Source of the DNA: Candidatus Obscuribacterales bacterium
GTDB taxonomy: Bacteria > Cyanobacteriota > Vampirovibrionia > Obscuribacterales > Obscuribacteraceae
Length of the DNA stretch: 38,248 bases
Reading direction: 5' to 3'
Assembly (NCBI GenBank): GCA_019748395.1
Contig: JAIEPM010000499.1
Location: 1-38,248 of the forward strand
Shown: piece after piece, positions 17,014 through 26,059 of the stretch
Layout of the letters: the number at the start of each line of letters is the position of its first letter
Position numbering within the stretch: position 1 is the first letter of the stretch
Made by a program: the position numbers and the translations under genes
Notes under the pieces: model-generated
What the model saw: only the letters and a program-made list of their open reading frames with translations
What the model was told of the DNA's origin: nothing
Databases searched by the model: none

Positions 17014-17949
17014 ATGTCTTCGACAAGCGAAACTAATCAAGTTGCTGGGCTCTTGACCAAGCTGAGAATAAGCGGAGCTGCCGAGATGGCGGCTGTGACC
17101 GACGGGCTCGTGAAAGTGATGATGGCCGGAGCTCGCTATCCAGGTTTCTGGAGCGCTGAGATACTTCCCCCTGCAGTCAACAGCCGGGGTGAATGGACTC
17201 TTGTTCAAAGGTTCAGTACTGCAGCTGAGACTGCCGACTGGATGCAGTCTGAGCTGCGCAAGGAATTGCTTGAAGCTTTACGTGCCGTTGCTCCGGGGCG
17301 CATACTGACATGGGACGAAGTTTTGAATGAGCCGGGCGCTGAAGGGACTGTGGCCACCGCTGTGGTTACTGATGTGAAAGCCGGTATGGAAGCACTTTAC
17401 TGGGATTGGGAGTCGAAAATTCAGTCGGCGCAAGCCCGCTTTCCCGGTTATCGCGGCACATACATTCAGCCTCCCCCTCCCGATCGACCCGGTCGCTGGA
17501 CCACGCTTATCCGCTTTGAGACTCCTGAAAGTCTGAACGCCTGGCTGCTTTCAGAAGAAAGAAAAAGTCTCCTGTCTGAATCCAACCTGCTGGTCAGCAC
17601 CACTCATTTTCAGAATATGAGTTCATCTTTTCCGGGCTGGTTTCCGCTTGAACATATTCCAATTTGGAAAACTGCAAGCCTGGTTTTAATTGCCGTATTT
17701 CCGGTGGTGATTGGCTTGAAAGCATTTTTGCTGCCTTTGATGAAAGGTCAAAATTCAACACTTGTTCTTATCCTGGGCACTTTTATAACAGTGGCTGTGC
17801 TGAGCTTCGTTTTGATGCCGGTGCTGGTCAGGTCCTTTCGCTGGTGGTTGAATCCGGAACCGGAAAAAGCAGCAAGGCTCAATGCCGCCGGAGCTTTAAT
17901 AGTCGTGGCGATTTTGCTCTTGCAAGCAATTTTGTTCTGGGATTTATAA
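17014..17949 (+). CDS. Membrane protein with two ABM-like domains
   Basis: This 311-residue protein begins with two antibiotic-biosynthesis-monooxygenase-like ferredoxin folds, at about 12-105 and 113-205. The repeat shows in RYPGFWSAEILPP against RFPGYRGTYIQPP, each followed by a Trp-Thr-(Leu) strand and a Phe-x-(T/S) turn. Three membrane helices follow, at about 219-241, 248-272 and 288-308. The layout resembles the COG3224-type ABM proteins with a C-terminal membrane part; none has a settled reaction that I can name. GGGGAGTCGG before the ATG is a good ribosome site. TGAGTACTCA, a 10-base palindrome, lies about 20 bases upstream of the start. The gene converges on the Ser/Thr kinase. Confidence 0.8.
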   Translation: MSSTSETNQVAGLLTKLRISGAAEMAAVTDGLVKVMMAGARYPGFWSAEILPPAVNSRGEWTLVQRFSTAAETADWMQSELRKELLEALRAVAPGRILTWDEVLNEPGAEGTVATAVVTDVKAGMEALYWDWESKIQSAQARFPGYRGTYIQPPPPDRPGRWTTLIRFETPESLNAWLLSEERKSLLSESNLLVSTTHFQNMSSSFPGWFPLEHIPIWKTASLVLIAVFPVVIGLKAFLLPLMKGQNSTLVLILGTFITVAVLSFVLMPVLVRSFRWWLNPEPEKAARLNAAGALIVVAILLLQAILFWDL

Positions 17950-17959
17950 GATCGATAAC

Positions 17960-20179
17960 TTATTCGCTGCTGGAGCTTGCCGCTTTCAGTCTTTCGATGG
18001 CTTTAAGACTTGCCGGCTGACCTTTCGATTTGGCTTGCTCGAAGTTTGCCAGAGCCAGAGCCGAATCTCTCGGGCAAGCCAGTCCCTTTTCATAACAAAT
18101 GCCGAGCCAGTAATAGGCGTTTTTATTGCCGCTTATGCTCATCGCCTTGAAGCATTGAAAGGCTTCTGTAAATTGCAAGCCGGCCGGTTTCCAGAGCTCA
18201 TCTTCTCCTTGCGGAAATCCGCTTTCGGCAGCTCTGGCAAAAAGCAATTCTGCAGTTTTTTGATCTTTCATGAGACCAAGTCCGTTGCGAAAGCAAAGCG
18301 CCAGCTTCCATTCGGCATAAGCGTCTGCCGTTTCGGCGGCTTCTTTGAGTAAGCTTATCCCTCTGGGGATGTTTCTATTCAGGCAGTCTGCCGTCAGGAA
18401 TGCGCCTCCCAACAATGCCTTTGCAGAGCTGTTCCTGAACTTCGGACCGGCAAGTTCCTCCAGCATAGAAACTGCTCTTTCCAGATCTTTTTTGCAGCCG
18501 ATGCCGTTTTTTAAGCAGGCCGAAAGCATTAGCATCGCCTTTTGATTGTTTTGTCGGCTGGCTGCTTCCAGCCAGTTCACTGCCTCTTTCCTCTGATCTT
18601 CGTTTGAGTTATCCAGAATAGAAAGTCTAAGCAAATCCAGTTGTGCTAAATCATGTCCAAGCCGGGCGGACTTCTTAAAGAGCTCGGCGGCCTTCATCCG
18701 GTCGTCGGCGCGTTTTCCCGAATCTCTTAATCGGCAAGCCATGGTATAAAGCAGTTCGGGATCTTCGCTTTGACTTATTGGCTGCTCAAGAATGCGTTCG
18801 GCAGCGGCAAGAGCTTTCTTCGACTGTCCCTCTGATTCCAGGAACTTGCGAAGTTCTTCCATGGCTTGTTGATTTCCCAGTCTAGCTGCATCTTGATAAT
18901 AAAGCCCGGCTTTTTGCAGGTCGACATTCACTCCCAGTCCATGCTTAAAGCACCAGCCCAGGGCGAAAAGTGCTTGATCATAGCCCTGTTCGGCGGATTT
19001 GGAAAGCCAGCTTAGTGCTTCTTCAAGGTTGACTTCAAATGCAGCTTCACCTTTAAGCAAGTGGTCGCCTAAACGCCATTGAGCTTCTTTCATTCCCTGC
19101 TGAGCGGCAAAACGAAGCCAGCGTTTTGCTTCTTCCGGATTGGCTTTACAGCCCTGTCCGAATTCCAATCTAAGCACCAGTTCATACTGAGCAATAGTAT
19201 CGCCGGCGATGGCTCGCTCTCTAAGCGCGTCGATATTGCTTCTTATTTTTGTGGATTCGGCTTCGCTATTGTGCGCAGTCCCTAAGGTTTCTTTGCCGCT
19301 TCCGGCTACTCTTGCAAAAGCATCGTTCAGCTCCTGTCGCAATTGAGACATGCTAGCCTGTCTTTCTGCTCTGTTCTTAGAAAGTCCTTTGTAAATAACT
19401 CTTTGTATTTCCTGCGGGATATTTGTATGCGAACTTGCTTCTTCAAAAGAAAGCGGCGCTTGCTGAATCTGGTTATGCATTATTTCAGCGAGATTTTTGC
19501 CGCTAATTGGATTTACGCCGCTGAGCATTTTAAATAAAACTGCGCAGAGTGCATAGATGTCGCATCTTGCATCAAGCGCTTCTCCTGTGCACTGCTCGGG
19601 GCTCATATAGAGTGGTGTGCCGACCACATAGCCGTCAAGTGTCAGCGCTTCGTTGTATTGCTCGACACCGCTTTCTTTGGCTACTCCGAAGTCCACAATC
19701 TTGACGAAATCCTGCATCTCCTCGGCGTCCAGAACCATGATGTTGCGCGGCTTCAAATCGCGATGAATTACGCCGCGCAAATGAGCATGCTGCAGAGCCG
19801 AGCAGACTTGCGTTGCAATTCTCAGCGCTCTGGCCACGGAAAGCCGGCCGTCTGCTGCGATTAAATCCTGCAAGTCTTGACCTTCAATATAATCCATGAC
19901 CAGAAAAGGTCGTTCATTGCGCCAGCGGCCCACGTCGAAAACCGTGACTATGTTTGGATGGTTCAATCTGCCTACTGAACGAGCTTCTCTTTCAAAACGC
20001 ATGAATGCCGTTTTGTCATTTGTATCTTCCGGGCAGAGCAGTTTGACTGCTACGTAACGGTCAAGCTGTCTGTGACGTGCTTTAAAAACCATGCCTCCCT
20101 GACCCTGACCGAGCACCGAGCAGAGTTCATAGCGGTCGGCAAGTACAATGCCGACGAAGGCTTCGGGCGGTTCGGCCAT
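17960..20179 (-). CDS. Ser/Thr protein kinase with Sel1 repeats
   Basis: Residues 15-285 of 739 are a complete Hanks-type kinase: glycine loop GQGQGG (24-29), VAVK with Lys46, VIHRDLKPRNIMV, VKIVDFGVAKE and GTPLYMSPEQ. All catalytic residues are present, so it should be active. After a short linker, about 315-735 hold many Sel1 (SLR) units such as AQYELVLRLEFGQGCKANPE, QALFALGWCFKHGLGVNVDL and AYYWLGICYEKGLACPRDSA, which usually hold partner proteins. No membrane helix is seen, which is unusual for a bacterial PknB-type kinase and suggests a cytoplasmic scaffold kinase. AAGAGGTAG lies about 10 bases before the ATG. It diverges from fumarase. No phosphatase gene is adjacent. Confidence 0.93.
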   Translation of the reverse strand: MAEPPEAFVGIVLADRYELCSVLGQGQGGMVFKARHRQLDRYVAVKLLCPEDTNDKTAFMRFEREARSVGRLNHPNIVTVFDVGRWRNERPFLVMDYIEGQDLQDLIAADGRLSVARALRIATQVCSALQHAHLRGVIHRDLKPRNIMVLDAEEMQDFVKIVDFGVAKESGVEQYNEALTLDGYVVGTPLYMSPEQCTGEALDARCDIYALCAVLFKMLSGVNPISGKNLAEIMHNQIQQAPLSFEEASSHTNIPQEIQRVIYKGLSKNRAERQASMSQLRQELNDAFARVAGSGKETLGTAHNSEAESTKIRSNIDALRERAIAGDTIAQYELVLRLEFGQGCKANPEEAKRWLRFAAQQGMKEAQWRLGDHLLKGEAAFEVNLEEALSWLSKSAEQGYDQALFALGWCFKHGLGVNVDLQKAGLYYQDAARLGNQQAMEELRKFLESEGQSKKALAAAERILEQPISQSEDPELLYTMACRLRDSGKRADDRMKAAELFKKSARLGHDLAQLDLLRLSILDNSNEDQRKEAVNWLEAASRQNNQKAMLMLSACLKNGIGCKKDLERAVSMLEELAGPKFRNSSAKALLGGAFLTADCLNRNIPRGISLLKEAAETADAYAEWKLALCFRNGLGLMKDQKTAELLFARAAESGFPQGEDELWKPAGLQFTEAFQCFKAMSISGNKNAYYWLGICYEKGLACPRDSALALANFEQAKSKGQPASLKAIERLKAASSSSE

Positions 20180-20336
20180 TTCTCTTGCTACCTCTTAGCA
20201 TGTTTAGCTATGGGTTTATATTCCCCGTTTTAAAGCCCTGATGACTGCCTGAATACCTGCTTTGGACCGCAATTAAACATTGCTGAAATATCCTCTTCTC
20301 GGGCTTTTGCTGAAGTAAGATTGTGCAATTGCCGAA

Positions 20337-20366
20337 CTGTCGCGACTTTCTTTGCGACAGAAAGTC
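20337..20366 (+). promoter_or_regulatory. Two overlapping, mutually exclusive hairpins before fumarase
   Basis: CTGTCGC (20337-20343) pairs with GCGACAG (20354-20360). GACTTTC (20344-20350) pairs with GAAAGTC (20360-20366). Each stem is 7 perfect base pairs, and the order A-B-A'-B' means only one can form. The block ends 24 bases before the ATG at 20391, just ahead of the AGGAGAG ribosome site. It could act in RNA as an attenuator-like switch, or in DNA as an operator. Confidence 0.4.
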
Positions 20367-20390
20367 CCTAAGGATGCCAGGAGAGTGCAT

Positions 20391-22025
20391 ATGTCTGAGA
20401 GTTCCAGCAGTATTTTTCAGCTTGGCAAGGACGATACCAGTTATCGCTTGCTCGGCAAAGAGCATATAAGCGTCGAAAGCTGGCGAGGACAGAACTATCT
20501 GATGGTCAAGCCGGAAGCTCTGAGTTTGCTTGCCAAAGCTGCATTCAAAGATGTTTCTCACCTTCTCAGAAGCAGTCATTTAGCCAAGCTGGCATCTATT
20601 TTGTCCGACCCGGAAGCCTCTCAAAACGATAACTTTGTGGCTCTTGAGCTGCTCAAAAACGCCGCAATTGCAGCCGGCGGCACCCTACCTATGTGCCAGG
20701 ATACGGGCACTGCCATAGTCGTCGCCCACAAAGGCGAAAGGGTGAGCACCGATACTGATGATGCCGCAGCTATTGCCGAAGGTATTAAAGAGACTTATTC
20801 CGAATGTAATTTGCGTTACAGTCAGATGGCGCCTTTGAACATGTATCAGGAAGCAAACACCGGCTCTAATCTTCCCGCCCAGATTGATATTTACTCGGAG
20901 CCCGGCGATGTTTTCGAGTTCTTGTTCATTGCTAAAGGCGGCGGTTCGGCCAACAAAACATTTCTCCTGCAAGAAACCAAGTCTGTATTGAATCCTGAGT
21001 CACTGGCTCGTTTGCTCAGCGAAAAAATCGCAGCTCTGGGAACTTCAGCCTGTCCACCTTATCATCTGGCCATTGTAATTGGCGGACTTTCAGCTGAAAT
21101 GACTTTGAAAACAGTCAAGCTTGCCAGTTGCCACTATCTGGATAATCTGCCGACTGAAGGAGATAAAACAGGTCGAGCTTTTCGTGATCTGGAACTGGAG
21201 AAAGAGGTCTTAGAAATAACAAGAAAGCTAGGTATCGGTGCTCAGTTCGGCGGTAAGTATTTCTGTCATGACGTGCGTGTGATTCGTCTGCCCAGACATG
21301 GCGCCAGTTTGCCTATTGGTATTGGTGTTTCCTGCAGTGCCGACCGGCAGATACGGGCGCGCATCGACGCCGACGGCATCTGGCTCGAGCAACTGGAAAG
21401 CGACCCGGCCCGCTATCTTCCGGAAATCGAAAGTAGCCAGCTCAGCACTAAAACCATAAAAGTCGATTTGAGCAAACCGATGTCTGAAATTCTTGCAGCT
21501 TTGAGCGGCTCGCCTGTGGGAACACGTTTAATGCTCAGCGGCACTCTGCTTGTGGCAAGAGACATTGCGCATGCGCGCTGGCGTGAAGCAATAGAGCGCG
21601 GTGAAAAACTTCCGGATTATATTTATCATCATCCTATTTATTATGCCGGTCCGGCTAAAACTCCTAGTGGCTATGCTTCCGGCTCATTTGGACCGACAAC
21701 TGCCGGACGCATGGACTCTTATGCCGATATTCTGATGTCGCGCGGCGCCAGCCTGATCAGTCTGGCCAAAGGAAATCGCGCTAAAAACGTCAGGGAGGCC
21801 TGTCAAAAATGGGGCGGTTTCTACCTTGGCACCATCGGTGGTGCAGCTGCCAGGCTGGCTCAGGATTCCATCCGCAAGGTGGAAGTGCTGGACTTTCCGG
21901 AACTGGGAATGGAAGCTGTATTCAAGATTGAGATTGAAGATTTCCCTGCTTTTGTCGTGATCAACGACAAAGGTGAAGATTTCTTTGCGCAGGTTCTGGA
22001 AAACAAATTGCAATTGGCCAAATAG
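20391..22025 (+). CDS. fumA: Fumarate hydratase, class I (iron-sulfur)
   Basis: It converts fumarate and malate into each other in the TCA cycle using a [4Fe-4S] cluster. The ATG at 20391 was chosen for AGGAGAG about 6 bases upstream, giving 545 residues as in FumA/FumB; the frame runs back to 20352 with no support. Cluster cysteines Cys102 ([10 protein letters not shown]), Cys221 ([14 protein letters not shown]) and Cys315 ([11 protein letters not shown]) match FumA Cys105, Cys224 and Cys318, all shifted by three. [11 protein letters not shown], the C-terminal beta-domain [21 protein letters not shown] and [10 protein letters not shown] are also conserved. The malate it makes or uses links it to malate synthase. 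An ArsC-like gene converges on it with 17 bases between them. Confidence 0.95.
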   Translation: MSESSSSIFQLGKDDTSYRLLGKEHISVESWRGQNYLMVKPEALSLLAKAAFKDVSHLLRSSHLAKLASILSDPEASQNDNFVALELLKNAAIAAGGTLPMCQDTGTAIVVAHKGERVSTDTDDAAAIAEGIKETYSECNLRYSQMAPLNMYQEANTGSNLPAQIDIYSEPGDVFEFLFIAKGGGSANKTFLLQETKSVLNPESLARLLSEKIAALGTSACPPYHLAIVIGGLSAEMTLKTVKLASCHYLDNLPTEGDKTGRAFRDLELEKEVLEITRKLGIGAQFGGKYFCHDVRVIRLPRHGASLPIGIGVSCSADRQIRARIDADGIWLEQLESDPARYLPEIESSQLSTKTIKVDLSKPMSEILAALSGSPVGTRLMLSGTLLVARDIAHARWREAIERGEKLPDYIYHHPIYYAGPAKTPSGYASGSFGPTTAGRMDSYADILMSRGASLISLAKGNRAKNVREACQKWGGFYLGTIGGAAARLAQDSIRKVEVLDFPELGMEAVFKIEIEDFPAFVVINDKGEDFFAQVLENKLQLAK

Positions 22026-22042
22026 TTCTTGAATCGCCGACC

Positions 22043-22396
22043 TTAAAGCAGTTTATTCACGTTTTCGGTTGGTCTGCCAAGCACCGCTCTTGAACCTTTT
22101 TCAACAATCGGGCGTTGCATAAGTTCCGGATACTTGACCATTAAGCTGATTAATTCCTGATCGCTGTGCTTTGAATTAGCCAGATTCAATTCCTTATATT
22201 TTGCTTCCGAACTGCGCAGTAGTTCTCGTGGACTGATTTTCATTTTTCCAATCAGCTCGCTCAATTTGCTTTCGTCAAGAGGTTCAATGTAATAATTGAC
22301 CTTTTCGAAGTCTATGCCTTTTTCTTTTAGAACTTTGACCATCTCTCTGCATTTGCTGCAAGTCGGCTTCTCGTAAACCGTTATTTTTTCGCTCAT
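22043..22396 (-). CDS. ArsC/Spx-family thioredoxin-like protein
   Basis: With the ATG at 22396 (AGGTG about 9 bases before it) the protein has 117 residues, the usual size of the family. A GTG four codons upstream lies in the ribosome site itself and is less likely. The fold starts with TVYEKPTCSKCREM (Cys13, Cys16). It then has VNYYIEPLDESKL and LLRSSEAKYKELNL, and ends with LMQRPIVEKGSRAVLGRP, the family block with the arginine that helps catalysis in arsenate reductase. The CxxC and block order fit the ArsC branch (arsenate reductase, glutaredoxin-coupled) as well as Spx-like relatives. No ars operon gene is nearby, so arsenate reduction is only one option. Confidence 0.82.
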   Translation of the reverse strand: MSEKITVYEKPTCSKCREMVKVLKEKGIDFEKVNYYIEPLDESKLSELIGKMKISPRELLRSSEAKYKELNLANSKHSDQELISLMVKYPELMQRPIVEKGSRAVLGRPTENVNKLL

Positions 22397-22446
22397 TTTT
22401 GTTTTCACCTCAGCTCAATTCCGATCTGCTTCTAATTGCAGCTACT

Positions 22447-22458
22447 AATGATATCATT
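22447..22458. promoter_or_regulatory. Perfect 12-base palindrome between divergent genes
   Basis: AATGATATCATT is an exact palindrome in the 148-base gap between the ArsC-like gene and glpD, which point away from each other. It is placed where an operator would serve one or both promoters. No regulator is known for it. Confidence 0.3.
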
Positions 22459-22544
22459 CCAGCAAAGACCGCTGAATTGCGCTCTTTGCCGGACGTCAAG
22501 GCATCGTATCTTCGCTTTTGAGTGCTAGTGAAAAGGGGCTTGTC

Positions 22545-24128
22545 ATGAATAGAGAAACTATGCTCAAGAATCTGCAAAGCAGGAATGAGCCCTGGGATAT
22601 CCTGGTCATCGGCGGTGGGGCAACCGGCGTGGGTGTAGCGCTGGATGCTGCGTCTCGTGGCTATGCTGTTTTGTTGCTAGAGCAGAATGACTTTGGAAAA
22701 GGTACTTCCAGCCGCAGTACGAAGCTTGTTCATGGTGGGGTTCGATATCTCGAGCAGGGAAATATTCCGCTGGTTATGGAAGCTCTTAAAGAGCGCGGAC
22801 TTTTGCGGCAAAATGCACCGCATCTTGTTCACGACCTTCCTTTTATAGTTCCTAATTACGATTGGTGGGAGGCGCCCTTTTACGGAATGGGTTTGAAAGT
22901 TTACGATTTACTTGCCGGTAAATTCGGCTTCGGCAAGTCGCGCATTTTATCGAAAGCTCAAATCCTGGAAGAACTTCCCACCATAAAGCAAGAGGGTTTG
23001 CGTGGCGGCGTTATCTATTATGACGGGCAATTCGACGATTCGCGCCTGCTTATAAATCTGGTCGCGACTGGTATCGAGCATGGTGCTACGATGATTAACT
23101 ATATGCCGGTGCGGGCATTTTTGAAAGACGGAGATTTTGTCAATGGCGTGCAAGCCGAAGATCTGGAATCGAAAAAAGCCTATCAAATTCGCGCCAGAGT
23201 CATAGTAAATGCCACCGGCGCTTTTACGGATAATCTGCGCTCTTTAGCCGATCCAGGCGTCAACAAAATGATCTCGCCAAGCCAGGGTATACATCTGGTT
23301 TTCGATCGTTCCTTAATGCCCGGCAATAGTGCCATTATGGTGCCTCACACCAGCGACGGCAGAGTTATGTTCGCAATTCCCTGGCACATGCATGTGGTGG
23401 TTGGCACTACCGATACAGCCATAGAATCGGCTGCTCTTGAGCCGGTGGCATTTGAACACGAAATTGAATTTATTCTGGAGACTGCCGGAAAATACTTGAG
23501 CCGACCGCCTTCCAGAGAGGATGTGCTCAGTGTTTTTGTTGGAATTCGACCGCTTGTGAAATCAGGCAACGGCGGCTCAACCGCCGCACTTTCACGCGAC
23601 CATACTATCCATATAGATAACTCCGGCTTGCTCAGCATTTGCGGCGGCAAATGGACCACTTACAGGCACATGGCCGAGGAAGCAGTCGAGCATGCAGTCA
23701 CGCTTGCCGAGCTTGATGAAAGACCCTGCAAAACAAAAGATTTGAAGATTCACGGCTTCCAGCCTTACAGTCCCGAACTTGGGCACATGTATGTTTATGG
23801 TTCCGATTATCATAAAATACAGGACTTGATCAAAGAGTCGCCGGAGCTTGGGCAGCAATTGCATCCGCAATTGCCTTATTTAAAGGCTGAGCTTATCTGG
23901 GCAATTCGTTTTGAAATGGCCAGGACAGTCGAAGACTTTCTGGCCCGCAGAGTCAGAGCTCTCTTTCTCAATGCCGAAGCCAGTCTTGAAATGGCTTCGA
24001 CTGTAGCTGAAATTATGGCTCTGGAGCTGGAAAAAGATTCAGGCTGGCTTGCCTCTCAACTGGAAAGCTTCAAAGCTCTGGCCGGCCGTTATCAGGTAAG
24101 CAGTGCTCTTGCTGAGCGTTCTAACTGA
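22545..24128 (+). CDS. glpD: Glycerol-3-phosphate dehydrogenase (FAD, GlpD-type)
   Basis: It oxidises sn-glycerol-3-phosphate to dihydroxyacetone phosphate and feeds electrons to quinone at the inner membrane. The ATG at 22545 follows AAGGGG by about 9 bases; the open frame upstream to a TTG at 22518 is not supported. The 527 residues begin with the FAD-binding DILVIGGGATGVGVALDAAS (dinucleotide motif near 22-30). GTSSRSTKLVHGGVRYLEQ follows, then the substrate-domain block HVVVGTTDT, VFVGIRPLV and the ISICGGKWTTYR-like LLSICGGKWTTYRHMAEE, and the C-terminal helical cap with the DFLARRVR motif. All key blocks are present. It is convergent with the following gene, with stops 2 bases apart. Confidence 0.95.
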   Translation: MNRETMLKNLQSRNEPWDILVIGGGATGVGVALDAASRGYAVLLLEQNDFGKGTSSRSTKLVHGGVRYLEQGNIPLVMEALKERGLLRQNAPHLVHDLPFIVPNYDWWEAPFYGMGLKVYDLLAGKFGFGKSRILSKAQILEELPTIKQEGLRGGVIYYDGQFDDSRLLINLVATGIEHGATMINYMPVRAFLKDGDFVNGVQAEDLESKKAYQIRARVIVNATGAFTDNLRSLADPGVNKMISPSQGIHLVFDRSLMPGNSAIMVPHTSDGRVMFAIPWHMHVVVGTTDTAIESAALEPVAFEHEIEFILETAGKYLSRPPSREDVLSVFVGIRPLVKSGNGGSTAALSRDHTIHIDNSGLLSICGGKWTTYRHMAEEAVEHAVTLAELDERPCKTKDLKIHGFQPYSPELGHMYVYGSDYHKIQDLIKESPELGQQLHPQLPYLKAELIWAIRFEMARTVEDFLARRVRALFLNAEASLEMASTVAEIMALELEKDSGWLASQLESFKALAGRYQVSSALAERSN

Positions 24129-24130
24129 GC

Positions 24131-26014
24131 TCAATTTACTTTGGCTCTTTCCATTTCTTCTTTCGTTTGATTGCTCTTGAACTGAGCCAGTAAAGACGCC
24201 GTTAAAACAGCTATTCCGGAAAGCCGACCGAAGTGCCCGCTGCCCGACTTCTCTGCTTCAGCAAGAAAAGTTTTATGTGCCAGTTCCATTTGAGCCTTGC
24301 CTTTGCGTCCTTCAAGGGCATCGATGGTCTCTGCCAGGCATCGTGCTTTCTCTTTATCCTCGCTGTTTTTTGAAGCTTCAAGTTTTTCCTTTGTTCTTTT
24401 CAGTTCGTCTATCGTAGTTCCAGAAAGGCGAGCGCTCTCTGCCGTATTCTCTCCTGTTTTTTTTCCTGGATTGCGGCTTTCGTGTTCGATCGTGCCGTCG
24501 GCGCCTTGAAGCGCTTTAGTCCCGCTTAGACTCTCCAGTTTTGGTACTTCAAGATAAAGGGGCTCTCCTTCTGCGGCTCGACTAACTTTCCCTGCTGATT
24601 TCTCCGGATCTTGCGCCGCTTTTGCAAGTCCAAGATTTCGCTTCGCTTGCTCGCCCTTTTCACCTTCAAGCTTGTAGAGCCGCATTAATTCCATTCTTGG
24701 ATCTAGCGGTCGGCTTTTGCCCAGGGATACATCTAGAATTTCGGCTTTGCCTGCTTCGTTCACGGATATCAAGAAAGTGTGATGAATAACTCTTTTCTCT
24801 TTTTCCTTCCCCTCTGCAAGCGCCAGATAAAGACCTGCTTTTGCATTCTCCAGCCTTGGCGGATTGACTGCTCTGGTTGCCATTTCCGTGTTCGTTCCGA
24901 CCATGTCCAGGAGTTGGCTGCTGCTAACATCGCCGCCTCGCTGCAGATTTTGTTTCAGTTTGCTGGAGGTCAGTATTTTGCCTTCCTTAATTGCTTCAGC
25001 CAGACCCTCAGGATTGCTGGCGTTTTTTAAGAAAGCTGTGACTGCATATGCGCAATCGTCTGTGAATCCGTGAGCTTGCATTGTAGACATCAATAATTCA
25101 CTTGCGCTGACTCTGACCCTGATTGTGGACGGCTTGCCGTCAGCGTCTTTTGCGCGCATGAAGTCTTTGGCCTGAACGTTGACAGTGCCGTCGGGATTCT
25201 CGCTCAGTTTCTCAAAATTAGAGCTGATGTCGCGTCGTGCCAGACTTTCAGGCTTTACTTTCATTTTGCCGTCGTGGCTCAAATTAAGGCTTCCATCAGG
25301 ATTGATACTTTCGATTTGCCAGCCGGGCAAATTCAGAAAATGTAGCTGGGGCGGCTGGCCGACGGCTGAAAAACGAGTTTTTTCAGTAGCTGTTTGTGCT
25401 GGGGTATTATTCTGCCAGGCCATGATGCCATCCAGGTTTTTGCCTGCGTTTTCGGACCTGACCAGTGCATCCCAGCGAGAATCAAGCGAAATTGCGCTGC
25501 CTAGCGCTTTGTAATTCCCATCCATCATTGCGAAGAGTTCTTCAATTTGTTCGGCTTTGTTCAGGCGACCGGTCTCAACAGCATTTTTGATATCAGAGAT
25601 GTACCCGGCTTGTTTTCCAATATATTTGGGGTCGTCCGAAACCATATTGATTTCGGCGGCGCGTTCTTGCAATTCATTGAAAGAAGCAATTCTGTCCGGA
25701 TTGATGCCTCTTTCATTCAGCACAGTTCTGAGTGAATCAAATTCTTTGCTGAGCTCTTCTTGAGTAGCGCTGCGCTCAAAACTGCCTGCGCTTTCGCCGT
25801 TTTTTCGCTCAGAGCCAGTGATGCCGTTTTCTTTTAAAAGCTCTTCCATGCTCAGGAGCTTCAGCTCCGGGCTATCTGCCCGACTTTCCCGCTCGCGCGC
25901 CTGAATGAGGGCGTCGCTGTCTTGCTTTTGCGTTTGAAAGCTTTCGCCGTTCGCAGCTTCGAAGTCAGGCTTGTTTCTATTGTTTCTGTCTGCTTCCGGT
26001 TTATCGCCGGCCAT
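24131..26014 (-). CDS. Large protein of unknown function with a possible Cys-His-Asp triad
   Basis: I do not recognise this 627-residue protein. Residues 1-90 are hydrophilic and disordered, and 90-215 are helical. Residues about 215-440 look folded: GWQIESINPDGSLNLSHDG and ENPDGTVNVQAKDFM read like two copies of a beta-hairpin with a DGT/DGS turn. FTDDCAYAVTAFLKNA (Cys321), RVIHHTFLISVN (His411/His412) and AEILDVSLGK (Asp428) then follow in the order and spacing of papain-like or NlpC/P60 cysteine hydrolases. Residues 470-590 are charged and coiled. A weak hydrophobic stretch lies at about 598-612. There is no signal peptide, and GGGAGTGAG precedes the ATG. A cysteine peptidase or effector-like role is only a suggestion. 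Confidence 0.6.
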   Translation of the reverse strand: MAGDKPEADRNNRNKPDFEAANGESFQTQKQDSDALIQARERESRADSPELKLLSMEELLKENGITGSERKNGESAGSFERSATQEELSKEFDSLRTVLNERGINPDRIASFNELQERAAEINMVSDDPKYIGKQAGYISDIKNAVETGRLNKAEQIEELFAMMDGNYKALGSAISLDSRWDALVRSENAGKNLDGIMAWQNNTPAQTATEKTRFSAVGQPPQLHFLNLPGWQIESINPDGSLNLSHDGKMKVKPESLARRDISSNFEKLSENPDGTVNVQAKDFMRAKDADGKPSTIRVRVSASELLMSTMQAHGFTDDCAYAVTAFLKNASNPEGLAEAIKEGKILTSSKLKQNLQRGGDVSSSQLLDMVGTNTEMATRAVNPPRLENAKAGLYLALAEGKEKEKRVIHHTFLISVNEAGKAEILDVSLGKSRPLDPRMELMRLYKLEGEKGEQAKRNLGLAKAAQDPEKSAGKVSRAAEGEPLYLEVPKLESLSGTKALQGADGTIEHESRNPGKKTGENTAESARLSGTTIDELKRTKEKLEASKNSEDKEKARCLAETIDALEGRKGKAQMELAHKTFLAEAEKSGSGHFGRLSGIAVLTASLLAQFKSNQTKEEMERAKVN

Positions 26015-26059
26015 AAGCTCACTCCCGAACCCCGAATCAGCTTAGATGTCGAAGCGTTA

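Noticed and set aside
20337-20366. H-type pseudoknot from the two interlocked stems
   Set aside because: Two of the connecting loops have zero length, too short to cross 6-7 bp stems; two alternative hairpins fit better.
22518-22544. Upstream TTG start for glpD
   Set aside because: AAGGGG sits between it and the ATG at 22545, and the extra residues are not part of the FAD domain.
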